Source of the DNA: Nitrospira sp.
Lineage (GTDB): Bacteria > Nitrospirota > Nitrospiria > Nitrospirales > Nitrospiraceae
Length of the DNA stretch: 20,615 nucleotides
Direction: 5' to 3'
NCBI GenBank assembly: GCA_015904075.1
Contig: JABMDH010000017.1
Span: forward strand, 22,252-42,866
Under the pieces are notes generated by a model. That model saw only the letters and a list, made by a program, of their open reading frames with translations, made no database searches and was not told the origin of the DNA. This document shows, piece by piece, positions 1 through 7,990 of this stretch (position 1 is the stretch's first letter; each line of letters begins with the position of its first letter). A program made the translations under genes and the position numbers.

Positions 1-238
1 TGTTAGCGATCACCGTACTGGTGTTGCGATAGGACACCGTACTGATCACGAGAATGCCGGCGAACACGAGACTGAACCCAGCCAAGATGCGCCGTTCGAT
101 CGTAAGTGACAAAAACCACATGATCGGAGCGCGCCAGAACGACTCGTCACTGGTAGGTGAGGGAGGAGGGCTGTGGGGCTCAGGCCCCTCAAACGGTGCG
201 AGGGAAATTTGCGGCTGTTCCTTTGTAGGTGATTCCAT
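1..238 (-). CDS. N-terminus of a membrane sensor protein, probably CHASE3-type histidine kinase (partial)
   Basis: Only the first 79 codons lie in the window; the gene runs off the left edge. The protein has a proline-rich cytoplasmic leader (residues 1-35), then ERRILAGFSLVFAGILV, a membrane helix at about 51-68, followed by VSYRNTSTVIAN. A basic residue pair, one helix and a 'V.SYRNT' segment is what the start of CHASE3-containing sensor kinases and chemoreceptors usually looks like, so a signal-transducing membrane protein is likely. The helicase-, kinase- or methyl-accepting part is outside the window, so the family call rests on a short stretch. The ATG at 238 is used; an in-frame ATG two codons upstream (244) is equally possible, and neither has a clear Shine-Dalgarno. 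It follows nuoN in the same direction after 119 nt, with its own possible -10 element. Confidence 0.55.
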   Translation of the reverse strand, partial: MESPTKEQPQISLAPFEGPEPHSPPPSPTSDESFWRAPIMWFLSLTIERRILAGFSLVFAGILVISTVSYRNTSTVIAN

Positions 239-302
239 AAACATAGACGGTGCTGCCCGGAATCCAAGAACATTGTGTGGATGGCAACCGTGTACGCTAG
301 AA

Positions 303-318
303 CTCGTGCGCTCACGAG
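303..318 (-). terminator. Short hairpin after nuoN, possible weak terminator
   Basis: CTCGTG and CACGAG form a perfect 6-bp stem around a 4-nt loop, 40 nt beyond the nuoN stop codon. On the minus strand it is followed by TTCTAGC rather than a clear T run, so it is at best a weak intrinsic terminator or an RNA-processing hairpin for the end of the nuo transcript. It also lies at the expected transcript start of the sensor gene. Confidence 0.25.
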
Positions 319-320
319 CA

Positions 321-329
321 ATTGTAGCA
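321..329 (-). promoter_or_regulatory. Possible extended -10 element for the sensor gene
   Basis: Read on the minus strand this is TGCTACAAT, an extended -10 (TGn plus TACAAT). No good -35 hexamer lies at 16-18 nt upstream, so it would depend on the extended -10. It sits just before the end of nuoN and would give a leader of roughly 70 nt before the sensor gene. The same nine bases precede the priA-like gene at 16882. Confidence 0.35.
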
Positions 330-357
330 GAACCTGCGAACGGCGAAACCAGGAAAA

Positions 358-1851
358 CTATCCGCCGAAGGGCGGGAGAGACGGCGTGACAATGGCTGAA
401 GGAGCGGGAAGATTCGAGAACATCAGCGTCGCGCCGACAACCCAATCGATGAACGGCTGAGGATAAATGCCAATGACCAAAGTTCCTGCCAGACCGACAT
501 AGACGACGGCCTTCATCGGGCCAGAAATGGTGACAGGCGAGGGATTGGTCGGCTCATTGATATACATTTTCTTTACGACGATCATGTAATAGTACATCGA
601 AATCACGATGTTGATCAGTCCAACCGTGATCAGCGTATACAGTCCTTCCTTAATCGCCGCGATGAAAATGTAGAGTTTGCCGATAAACCCCGCCAGCGGC
701 GGCACCCCGGCTAAAGACAGGAGAAACACCAGCATCGAAAAGGCCAGGAACGGAGAGCGGCGGCCCAAACCATTATAGTCGTCGATGTCATCACTCCCGA
801 TCGCGTGGCTGACGGCGATGACAACGGCAAAGGCGCCGAGATTCGCAAAGAGATAGGCCAAGAGGTAAAACAAAATGGCGTCATTCCCCATTTTCGTCCC
901 GGCCGCCAAGCCGATCAAGACGTTCCCAACCTGGGCAATACCGGAATAGGCGAGAAGACGCTTGATGTTCCGCTGGGCAATGGCCACGATGTTGGCATAG
1001 GTCATCGACAAGATAGAGACCGCCACCAACAGAATGACCCACATCGGCTTGAAGGAGGCCAACGCTACAAAGAAGATACGGAGCAGGATGGCGAACGCAG
1101 CGCCCTTCGGAGCAATCGACAAGTACGCCGTCACAGGCGTCGGTGCGCCATGATACGTATCAGGAATCCACGAATGGAAAGGAACGGCTCCGATCTTGAA
1201 TCCAAGTGCGGCGAAGATCAGTAAGAAACCGATGATCGCGCCGGGGGTAGCGGATAGATTCATATCAGAAAACACCAGCTTCCCCGTCTCCCCATACACA
1301 AGACTGATGCCGTAGGCGAGCAATCCGGCGGCGAATACGCCCAGGATGAAGAACTTGAGACCGGCCTCATTCGAGGCCAAATCCTCACGAAGATAGCCCA
1401 CCAGAATGTAAAACCCGAGGGTCGAAAACTCCAGGCTGACGAAAAGAGACAGCAGATCGTTGGCCGATGACATGAACATCATACCGAGAGCCGACATGAC
1501 GACCAGCACGTAGTACTCTCCCCGAAAACATCTGAAACGCTCGACGTACTGAATCGACGCAAGAATGACGAGCGCCGTCGAGCCGACGATAAATATCTTG
1601 AAAAAGATGGCCATGCGGTCCAGTACGAACATATTGCCGAACAGGGCGCCCGACACATGAGTCACATCGAACCATACTAAACAGCCTAGCGTGGCCAGGA
1701 GGCCGGTAATACTGAGAATGGCCAATTGCTCCTTGGGCAAGCGTGGAAAGGCAAAATCGACAATCACGACAAGGCAGAGCCAGCAGGTCAGCACAATCTC
1801 CGGCAACAGCAACAGAAGATCGGCGAAGGACAGGGTCAGCGTGAAGGTCAT
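358..1851 (-). CDS. nuoN: NADH-quinone oxidoreductase subunit N
   Basis: Antiporter-like proton-pumping subunit of complex I, in the membrane arm next to NuoK. The 497-residue length is normal for NuoN. The pump residues known from the family are visible: Glu141 in FVSLEFSTLGFY (TM5), Lys219 in LGFKIGAVPFHSWIPD (TM7), Lys249 in IAPKGAAF (TM8) and Lys392 in GFIGKLYIF (TM12). The protein is almost wholly made of membrane helices, ending in a short Pro-rich tail. Its ATG overlaps the stop of the upstream nuoM by ATGA, so translation is probably coupled. It is the last gene of the nuo cluster. Confidence 0.97.
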   Translation of the reverse strand: MTFTLTLSFADLLLLLPEIVLTCWLCLVVIVDFAFPRLPKEQLAILSITGLLATLGCLVWFDVTHVSGALFGNMFVLDRMAIFFKIFIVGSTALVILASIQYVERFRCFRGEYYVLVVMSALGMMFMSSANDLLSLFVSLEFSTLGFYILVGYLREDLASNEAGLKFFILGVFAAGLLAYGISLVYGETGKLVFSDMNLSATPGAIIGFLLIFAALGFKIGAVPFHSWIPDTYHGAPTPVTAYLSIAPKGAAFAILLRIFFVALASFKPMWVILLVAVSILSMTYANIVAIAQRNIKRLLAYSGIAQVGNVLIGLAAGTKMGNDAILFYLLAYLFANLGAFAVVIAVSHAIGSDDIDDYNGLGRRSPFLAFSMLVFLLSLAGVPPLAGFIGKLYIFIAAIKEGLYTLITVGLINIVISMYYYMIVVKKMYINEPTNPSPVTISGPMKAVVYVGLAGTLVIGIYPQPFIDWVVGATLMFSNLPAPSAIVTPSLPPFGG

Positions 1852-3554
1852 TCGTGCCCTCGTGAAGGGTCAGGGGTCAGAGGTACGGGATTATTTGCGA
1901 CAAGGGGAATATGCTCCCTGACCACAGGGATCGTCGCCTCACTCTTCACTCCTAACCCGTCGCCGCTCTGCGCGACCGGAACAACATGGGTGATCCTGGC
2001 GATTAATGGATCGACGCCTGAACGAACGACATCGTACAAATGCATCGGGAAAATGCCGAATCCTACGCTGACGGCAATCATCACCAGCAATGGCAGCCGA
2101 TCAACGGTCGATACAGCATCGTGCGCATGGCTGTATTGTTGATTCATCGGCCCATAGAACAGACTCCGCATCATTTTGAAGAGATAGGCCATGGTGAGAA
2201 CGATTCCCAGCACGGCGACAATGACCTGAAGCGGATACTTTTCCCAGCTGCCGACGATAATCATAATTTCTGCGATGAAATTCACCGTCCCCGGCATGCC
2301 GATCGAGGCCATGCACCCCACGATGAAACAGCCGGAGATAAACGGCATCTTGTTCGAGAGGCCTCCCAATGATGGAAGATCCCGCGTGTGGGTTTGGTCA
2401 TACACCCACCCTGCCATGGCGAAGAGCATGCCGGTAGCCATCGCATGGGCAAACATATAAATGACTGCGCCGCTCAAACTGATGTAATTCAATGCTGCCA
2501 TCCCAAGAAACACATAACCCATGTGGCTCGAGCTGGAATAACCAATGACATATTTAGTGTCCTTGGCGTAAAACGCGACAAACCCTCCGTAGACGATGCT
2601 GAACATGCAAAGGACGGCCGCAATCGGCATCATTTCACGGGTCGTCTCAGGCAAAATTTCAAACGCCACCCGAATAATGGAGAAATGTCCAAGTTTCATG
2701 AGTACACCGGCATGCAGCATGCTGGTCGCGGCCGGAGCCGCGGCATGACCGACCGGAGACCACGAATGGAGCGGCCACAACGGAGCGATTGAAGCAAAGC
2801 CGAAAAAGACCAACACCCAAATGATCTTGTCCAGCGTCGTGCCGAGCACGGGAATATTCATGAGGTGCGCCTGCTCGCGAAGGACAAGAATATCGAATGT
2901 GTTGAGCCCGGAATACTTGTAAATCAGCAGGATACCCATCAACGCCGCGACCGCAAAGGCCGACAAGAACAGCACCAGCTTCATCGCCGCGTATTCCTTG
3001 CTGTTCGACCCGAAATTGAAAATGAAGCCGACGGAATCTCTCAGTTTGAGCCCTTCCGTATCTGTCATCTCCAAATACCGCTTGGTGTGGCTGCCCCACA
3101 TACCCAGCAAGAGATACATAGGAATCACGGACATTTCATAGAAGAAGTAGAGGAAAAACAGATCCAGGGACATAAAGACGCCGATCGTGGCGGCGGCGAG
3201 AATCAGCAACCAGATGTAGAATTCTTTCGCGCGATCCTTGATGTGCCACGAGACAAAAATACCTGTAAACAATAAGATCGCCGAGGCCAGCACGAGCGGG
3301 GTCCCGATACCATCCACACCAAGATGCAGCGAAATACCGAGTTGCCTCGACCACTCGAACCGTTGGACGAATTGGAAGCCGCCTTTCACCGGATCGTATG
3401 CGTAAAACAGGTATACCGACGCAACCAGGGACACTAAAGCCGAACTCGCCGCGATACCCCGGACCAGCATCGGCTGTCGATTCGAGACCATGATCAGCGC
3501 CAACGCGCCGGCGAAGGGAGCAAAAAGAATATAGAGCAGTGCGTATTCGCCCAT
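1848..3554 (-). CDS. nuoM: NADH-quinone oxidoreductase subunit M, divergent copy next to nuoN
   Basis: Antiporter-like membrane subunit of complex I, 568 residues against about 500 for typical NuoM. TM5 Glu140 (FFYEMSVIPMYLL), TM8 Lys287 (GVLMKLGHF) and TM12 Glu429 (VNFIAEIMII) are kept. The TM7 lysine, essential for pumping in E. coli NuoM (Lys234), is Ile256 here (FASIAPLWPLHSW), and the usual HTWLPDA is HSWSPVG. The TM5-TM6 loop (155-188) is about 27 residues longer than in the neighbouring copy, and a Pro-rich tail of about 40 residues follows the last helix. His281 before TM8 resembles NuoL. The gene starts 4 nt after the other nuoM ends and overlaps nuoN by 4 nt. It is clearly of the NuoM/antiporter family; whether it pumps a proton by the standard route is uncertain. 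Confidence 0.95.
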   Translation of the reverse strand: MGEYALLYILFAPFAGALALIMVSNRQPMLVRGIAASSALVSLVASVYLFYAYDPVKGGFQFVQRFEWSRQLGISLHLGVDGIGTPLVLASAILLFTGIFVSWHIKDRAKEFYIWLLILAAATIGVFMSLDLFFLYFFYEMSVIPMYLLLGMWGSHTKRYLEMTDTEGLKLRDSVGFIFNFGSNSKEYAAMKLVLFLSAFAVAALMGILLIYKYSGLNTFDILVLREQAHLMNIPVLGTTLDKIIWVLVFFGFASIAPLWPLHSWSPVGHAAAPAATSMLHAGVLMKLGHFSIIRVAFEILPETTREMMPIAAVLCMFSIVYGGFVAFYAKDTKYVIGYSSSSHMGYVFLGMAALNYISLSGAVIYMFAHAMATGMLFAMAGWVYDQTHTRDLPSLGGLSNKMPFISGCFIVGCMASIGMPGTVNFIAEIMIIVGSWEKYPLQVIVAVLGIVLTMAYLFKMMRSLFYGPMNQQYSHAHDAVSTVDRLPLLVMIAVSVGFGIFPMHLYDVVRSGVDPLIARITHVVPVAQSGDGLGVKSEATIPVVREHIPLVANNPVPLTPDPSRGHE

Positions 3555-3558
3555 GAAC

Positions 3559-5118
3559 TCAGCGTCCTTTTTCAGCCGTGGAGGTTCCGAGTGCCGCCAC
3601 GGTGCCGTGATTCAACCGATCAACGAGCGCCTGCACCGATCCATTCATGATTCGAAGAAAGGGCGACGGATACAGCCCGATCCACAGAATCATGACCGAC
3701 AACGAAACGGCAATGACCATCTCGCGTAATTGAAGGTCGCTCATCGTCTGTTTCACCGCCTTACCAACCGGGCCCAACATGGCGCGTTCGTAATACCAGA
3801 GGAAATAGGCCGCCCCGAAAATAACGCCGAGCACAGCCACCGCTCCGAACCACCACTTCGCTTTGAATGCCCCCAAGAGAATGAGAAACTCCCCCACAAA
3901 ACCGTTCGTTCCTGGAAGTCCGATCGAGGCCAGTCCGATAATCAGAAAGAACGTAGCCAACAGCGGCACTTGCTTGGCCATGCCTCCGAACGCCGACAGC
4001 TGCGTGGACTGTTGACGCGAATAGAGAAACCCCGCAATAAAGAAGAGGCCGGCCGTGCTGAATCCCAGATTGATCATGGTCAGAAGGCTTCCCTGCAGAC
4101 CCTGGTAATTCAGCGAGAACAGTCCCACGACGATGAAACCCAAATGGCTGACGCTACTATAGGCTAGGAGCCGCCTGAAGTCCGGTTGAACCAGCGCCAT
4201 CCAGGCTCCATACAGAATGGCGCAGAGTCCGAGCACAACCACCACGGTCACAACCGTTTCGCTTTGGGATGCATCGGGAAGAAGCGGCAGGCTGAAGCGC
4301 ATGAAGCCAAACGTACCGAGTTTGAGTCCGGCCAGCACGACCGCCATGCCGATAGGGCCTTCCAACAGCGCATCCGGCAACCATGTGTGGAACGGGAAAA
4401 TCGGGGCCTTGAAGGCAAACCCCATGAACATGAGCCAGAAGATCAGGATCTGCTGATCCATTGGGATCGGCGCCGAAAGGAGCTCGAGTAAATCGAATGA
4501 ATAGCTTTGATCCGTATGATGCAAGGATGCCCACTGGTGGAAATTGATATTGAGCAACGCGATGCCGACCAACATAAAGACACTGCCCAGAAGGGTATAG
4601 AGGACGAACTTCAACGCCGCATAATGGCGCTCGGCGCCTCCCCCCCACAGTTTGATCAGAAAGTAGCTGGGAATCAGCATCAACTCCCAGAAGACGAAGA
4701 ACAAGATCAGGTCCAATGAAACGAACACGCCCATCGTCGTCGTTTCAAGTGCCAAGAGGCACATCATGTAGAGCTTCACCTGGTGGCGTATCGTGTCCCA
4801 GGAATAGATCACGACCAACACACTCAGAAAAGCGGTCAATCCCACGAAGAGTACGCTGATGCCGTCAACGCCCAGGTGGTAGCTGATACCCAGTGCGGGA
4901 ATCCATCTCACGCGCTCCGCGAACTGCATGGCAGCCGATTCCGGTACAAACCGCAGCAGCACAAACACAGAGAGCGCAAGCTCGAGTAACGTGATGGCAA
5001 GCGCCGAGGTCCGGACCATGTCCTCATCATCGAACAGCCACAGCACGATGGCTCCCAGAACGGGCAAAAAGAGAATGCAGGAAAGGACCGGAAATCCCGC
5101 TGTGAGTTCTTCCAACAT
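3559..5118 (-). CDS. nuoM: NADH-quinone oxidoreductase subunit M, canonical copy next to nuoL
   Basis: Antiporter-like proton-pumping subunit of complex I, 519 residues, a normal length. All key charged residues are present: Glu145 in FWELMLIPSYFL (TM5), Lys237 in GFAFKAPIFPFHTWLPDA (TM7), Lys266 in AGLKLGTFGF (TM8) and Glu410 in FVGEFLILLG (TM12). It differs strongly from the next nuoM at the TM7 motif and in loop length, so the two are not a recent duplication. It lies 26 nt after nuoL and 4 nt before the second nuoM. In a complex with four antiporter-like subunits this copy would supply a standard pump module; the physical order of the two NuoM subunits cannot be told from gene order alone. 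Confidence 0.97.
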   Translation of the reverse strand: MLEELTAGFPVLSCILFLPVLGAIVLWLFDDEDMVRTSALAITLLELALSVFVLLRFVPESAAMQFAERVRWIPALGISYHLGVDGISVLFVGLTAFLSVLVVIYSWDTIRHQVKLYMMCLLALETTTMGVFVSLDLILFFVFWELMLIPSYFLIKLWGGGAERHYAALKFVLYTLLGSVFMLVGIALLNINFHQWASLHHTDQSYSFDLLELLSAPIPMDQQILIFWLMFMGFAFKAPIFPFHTWLPDALLEGPIGMAVVLAGLKLGTFGFMRFSLPLLPDASQSETVVTVVVVLGLCAILYGAWMALVQPDFRRLLAYSSVSHLGFIVVGLFSLNYQGLQGSLLTMINLGFSTAGLFFIAGFLYSRQQSTQLSAFGGMAKQVPLLATFFLIIGLASIGLPGTNGFVGEFLILLGAFKAKWWFGAVAVLGVIFGAAYFLWYYERAMLGPVGKAVKQTMSDLQLREMVIAVSLSVMILWIGLYPSPFLRIMNGSVQALVDRLNHGTVAALGTSTAEKGR

Positions 5119-5144
5119 AATGACGGCCTACGTTCCCCGACCCT

Positions 5145-7121
5145 CTACATCTGAACGAGGAATTGAACGACCAGCGCCAACAGAAAGAGCCCGGCGACGA
5201 TGAGCGCAACATAATGGTGGACCATTCCGCTCTGCATCTTCCGCCCTTCACGCGCCGCGAGGTGATTGCCGTATCCGATGACATTCAGCCCCGCATACAC
5301 AATATACTTTTCCATCCAGGTCGACCCGGCAGAGCCCCAATCGGCCAGCTGTCCGACTCCACGGACGAGACCGTCGATGACCGTGCGATCGAACCAATCG
5401 AGCAATTCCCCCAACCGTTTGATGGGCTCGACAATGATGAAATCATAAAGTTCATCGACATAATATTTGTTCAACAACATCCTATAGGCGCCGGAGAATT
5501 TCTCGGCCCATACATCGGCCGTCGGAGTGCTCGCCTGGTACATGAAGTGAGCAAGCCCCCACCCAATCACCGCAATACCGGTTGCCACAACCATGAGGGC
5601 GAACACCAGTCCTATGCTGACCTCGTGTTCACCGGCCGAGCCGACGACCGGTGCCAGGAATCGATGCAACCAGCCATGTTCCGGAGGAAATCCCAACAGC
5701 AACCCGCCGACAAGCGACAGAAAACCAAGCGCAAACAAGGGACCAATCATCACCAATGGCGATTCGTGGACATGCGCCTCGGTATGATGATCCATTCTGG
5801 ATTCGCCATAAAAGGTCAGGTAGGTCAGCCGAAACATATAAAAGGAGGTGAGGAACGCGCCGATCGCTGCGATGCCATAAAGCAAGAAGTGGTCATGGGT
5901 AAAGGCATGGGCCATGATCTCGTCTTTGCTCCAGAATCCCGCCAAGGGAGGAATCCCGGCAATCGCGATTGTGCCGATCAGAAACAGACGGTATGTCCAA
6001 GGGATTTTCTTGCTCAGTCCGCCCATTTTCCTGATGTCCTGCTCACCTGACAAGGCGTGAATCACCGACCCCGCGGACAAAAACAATAGGGCTTTGAAAA
6101 AGGCATGGGTCATCAAATGGAAGACAGCGGCGGTATAGGCGCCGATGCCGCAACCTAGGAACATATACCCCAACTGGCTAACCGTGGAATAAGCCAGCAC
6201 CCGTTTGATATCCGTCTGGACCAAACCGATCGTGGCGGCGAATAGGGCCGTACCGCCGCCGACGAAAGCGACCACTTCCATCGCAGTAGGAGAAAGGTCA
6301 AAAATGACATGATTACGGACAATCATGTACACACCCGCTGTCACCATAGTGGCGGCATGGATGAGGGCGCTGACCGGCGTCGGGCCCTCCATCGCGTCGG
6401 GCAACCATGTATAGAGAGGAAGCTGAGCCGATTTCCCGACCGCACCGACCAGCAGGCAGAGCGCAATAGCGGTTGCCATGTCAGGTGAAAGCTGGCCGGC
6501 CTGCGCAAACACCTTGGTATAGTCCAGGGTCTTGAAATTGACGAAGATCAGAAAGATGGCCAGCAAGAAGCCTGCATCGCCGATGCGATTGACCACAAAA
6601 GCCTTCGTCGCCGCCTTCGCTGCCGACACTTTGTCGTAGTAATACCCGATGAGCAAATACGAACAGAGCCCGACCCCTTCCCAGCCGATAAACAGAACCA
6701 CATAATTGTTCCCCATCACCAGAAGCAGCATGGAGACCATGAAGAGGTTCATGTAGATAAAGAAGCGCGTAAAGCCCGATTCACCGTGCATGTACCCGAC
6801 GGAGTACACATGAATGAGGAACCCGACTCCGGTCACCACCAGCAACATCACGCAGGTCAACGGATCGACCAGATAGGCCAGATTGATCGTGAGATCGCCC
6901 CCGAAGATCCATTGGTAGGCGACGACTTCGTGCGCAGTTCCAGTCCGCAGAATATCGGCGAACACGCCGATGACACAGAGAAAGGAGAGACCGACCGATC
7001 CCCATGCCAACCGATGAGCCATCTCATGCGAATAGCGGCTGCCCAGAAGTCCGTTGGAAATCACGGCCAGGAGCGGGAGAACCGGAATCAGTTTGATGAG
7101 CAGATCGGTTAAGTCGGACAC
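5145..7121 (-). CDS. nuoL: NADH-quinone oxidoreductase subunit L with lengthened lateral helix
   Basis: Distal antiporter-like subunit of complex I, 658 residues (E. coli NuoL about 613). Visible key residues are Glu148 in FIGWEGVGLCSYLL, Asp182 in NRIGDAGFL, Lys230 in GAVGKSAQLPLYTWLPDA and Lys399 in GFWSKDEI. After the last core helix the amphipathic lateral helix begins near FDRTVIDGLV (577-586) and ends at the KMQSG anchor (628-632). That span is 56 residues, where ordinary NuoL proteins I remember have about 30, an excess of about 26. This is the expected mark of a complex carrying an extra NuoM. The start is GTG at 7121; an upstream ATG is closed by a stop codon six codons later. No strong Shine-Dalgarno is close to the GTG. 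Lies 23 nt after nuoK. Confidence 0.97.
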   Translation of the reverse strand: MSDLTDLLIKLIPVLPLLAVISNGLLGSRYSHEMAHRLAWGSVGLSFLCVIGVFADILRTGTAHEVVAYQWIFGGDLTINLAYLVDPLTCVMLLVVTGVGFLIHVYSVGYMHGESGFTRFFIYMNLFMVSMLLLVMGNNYVVLFIGWEGVGLCSYLLIGYYYDKVSAAKAATKAFVVNRIGDAGFLLAIFLIFVNFKTLDYTKVFAQAGQLSPDMATAIALCLLVGAVGKSAQLPLYTWLPDAMEGPTPVSALIHAATMVTAGVYMIVRNHVIFDLSPTAMEVVAFVGGGTALFAATIGLVQTDIKRVLAYSTVSQLGYMFLGCGIGAYTAAVFHLMTHAFFKALLFLSAGSVIHALSGEQDIRKMGGLSKKIPWTYRLFLIGTIAIAGIPPLAGFWSKDEIMAHAFTHDHFLLYGIAAIGAFLTSFYMFRLTYLTFYGESRMDHHTEAHVHESPLVMIGPLFALGFLSLVGGLLLGFPPEHGWLHRFLAPVVGSAGEHEVSIGLVFALMVVATGIAVIGWGLAHFMYQASTPTADVWAEKFSGAYRMLLNKYYVDELYDFIIVEPIKRLGELLDWFDRTVIDGLVRGVGQLADWGSAGSTWMEKYIVYAGLNVIGYGNHLAAREGRKMQSGMVHHYVALIVAGLFLLALVVQFLVQM

Positions 7122-7144
7122 GCTAGATCGTCATCTCCATCCTG

Positions 7145-7447
7145 CTACCACTTCAAAATGTTCATCTCATCGACATTCGTAGAAACTTTCCCGCGAAACA
7201 CCGTGATGATGATGGCCAGTCCGACCGCGGCTTCCCCCGCAGCAACGGCAATAAAAAACAGGGCGGTGAGCTGGCCGGCCATGGACTCCAAGTAATGCGA
7301 AAACGCCACCAGATTGATATTGGCGGCATTCATCATGATTTCCACAGACATGAGCACGATAATAAAATTCCGTCGAATCAAGACGCCGAGCAATCCCGTC
7401 ATAAACAGGACCGCGCTGACCGCTACATAGGCACTAAGCGGAACCAT
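7145..7447 (-). CDS. nuoK: NADH-quinone oxidoreductase subunit K
   Basis: Small membrane subunit (100 residues, normal length) with three helices, homologous to MrpC. It carries the two conserved membrane glutamates of the central hydrophilic axis: Glu36 in LMSVEIMMNAANINLVAF and Glu72 in VAAGEAAVGLAI. It links the quinone-side part of the membrane arm to NuoN. Starts 6 nt after nuoJ, with GAGGG just before the ATG that overlaps the nuoJ stop region. The short C-terminal tail NVDEMNILKW is typical. Confidence 0.97.
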   Translation of the reverse strand: MVPLSAYVAVSAVLFMTGLLGVLIRRNFIIVLMSVEIMMNAANINLVAFSHYLESMAGQLTALFFIAVAAGEAAVGLAIIITVFRGKVSTNVDEMNILKW

Positions 7448-7453
7448 CGTCCC

Positions 7454-7981
7454 TCACTCCTTACCGTTCATGGGATCGATCGATTTCGGCGTCTTAGCCA
7501 AAACAATCGCTCCAATGATGGCGCCCAACAGAAAAACGCCGATGATTTCAAACTGCAGCAGGTGGTCGCTGAACATCTTGATGCCCACCGCATACGTGTC
7601 CCCGTGTTCCAGCACCGCCGCGTCAGGAACACCGCCTTTGGCGCCCGCAAAGGGAGACTGAATCAAAAGATAAATGACATAACCGGCGCCTAAGAGAGCC
7701 GGGCCGAGGAAATAGGGGTATGACGAATGAAAATACCGCTCATCGGCCTTGAGATTGAGCAACATGAGCACGAACAGGTAGAGCACCAGAATGGCGCCGG
7801 CATAGACGATGACCTGCACCGCCCAGAGAAATTCAGCATTGAGCAGGACAAAAAGACCGGAGACATGCATCAGCAACGCGAGCAAAGCGAGCCCGCAGTG
7901 AACGGGGTTTTTCAGCGTCACCGTCAGAACGCCGGCGGCAATACTCACCAATGCGAAATACGCAAAAAAGACGGCAACCAT
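7454..7981 (-). CDS. nuoJ: NADH-quinone oxidoreductase subunit J
   Basis: Membrane subunit of 175 residues with five predicted helices. The conserved third-helix segment VQVIVYAGAILVLYLFVLML is present; in structures this helix contains a pi-bulge that moves during turnover and connects quinone reduction with the pump modules. It sits between nuoI (9 nt upstream) and nuoK (6 nt downstream), the usual order. Length and hydrophobicity fit NuoJ throughout. Start ATG at 7981, with only a weak purine stretch upstream, so reinitiation after nuoI is likely. Confidence 0.96.
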   Translation of the reverse strand: MVAVFFAYFALVSIAAGVLTVTLKNPVHCGLALLALLMHVSGLFVLLNAEFLWAVQVIVYAGAILVLYLFVLMLLNLKADERYFHSSYPYFLGPALLGAGYVIYLLIQSPFAGAKGGVPDAAVLEHGDTYAVGIKMFSDHLLQFEIIGVFLLGAIIGAIVLAKTPKSIDPMNGKE

Positions 7982-7990
7982 GTCTTCGAC

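Noticed and set aside
46..321. 91-residue minus-strand frame at the left edge
   Set aside because: Composition is Ser/Arg/Cys-rich without structure; the neighbouring frame starting at 238 gives a membrane helix and a known sensor-type N-terminus.
5163..6050. 295-residue open frame on the plus strand
   Set aside because: Antisense shadow of nuoL; charged, low-complexity composition.
358..7447. Mrp-type Na+/H+ antiporter operon
   Set aside because: MrpA, MrpD and MrpC resemble NuoL, NuoM/N and NuoK, but the same transcription unit contains nuoA, B, C, D, G, I and J, and no mrpE, F or G.
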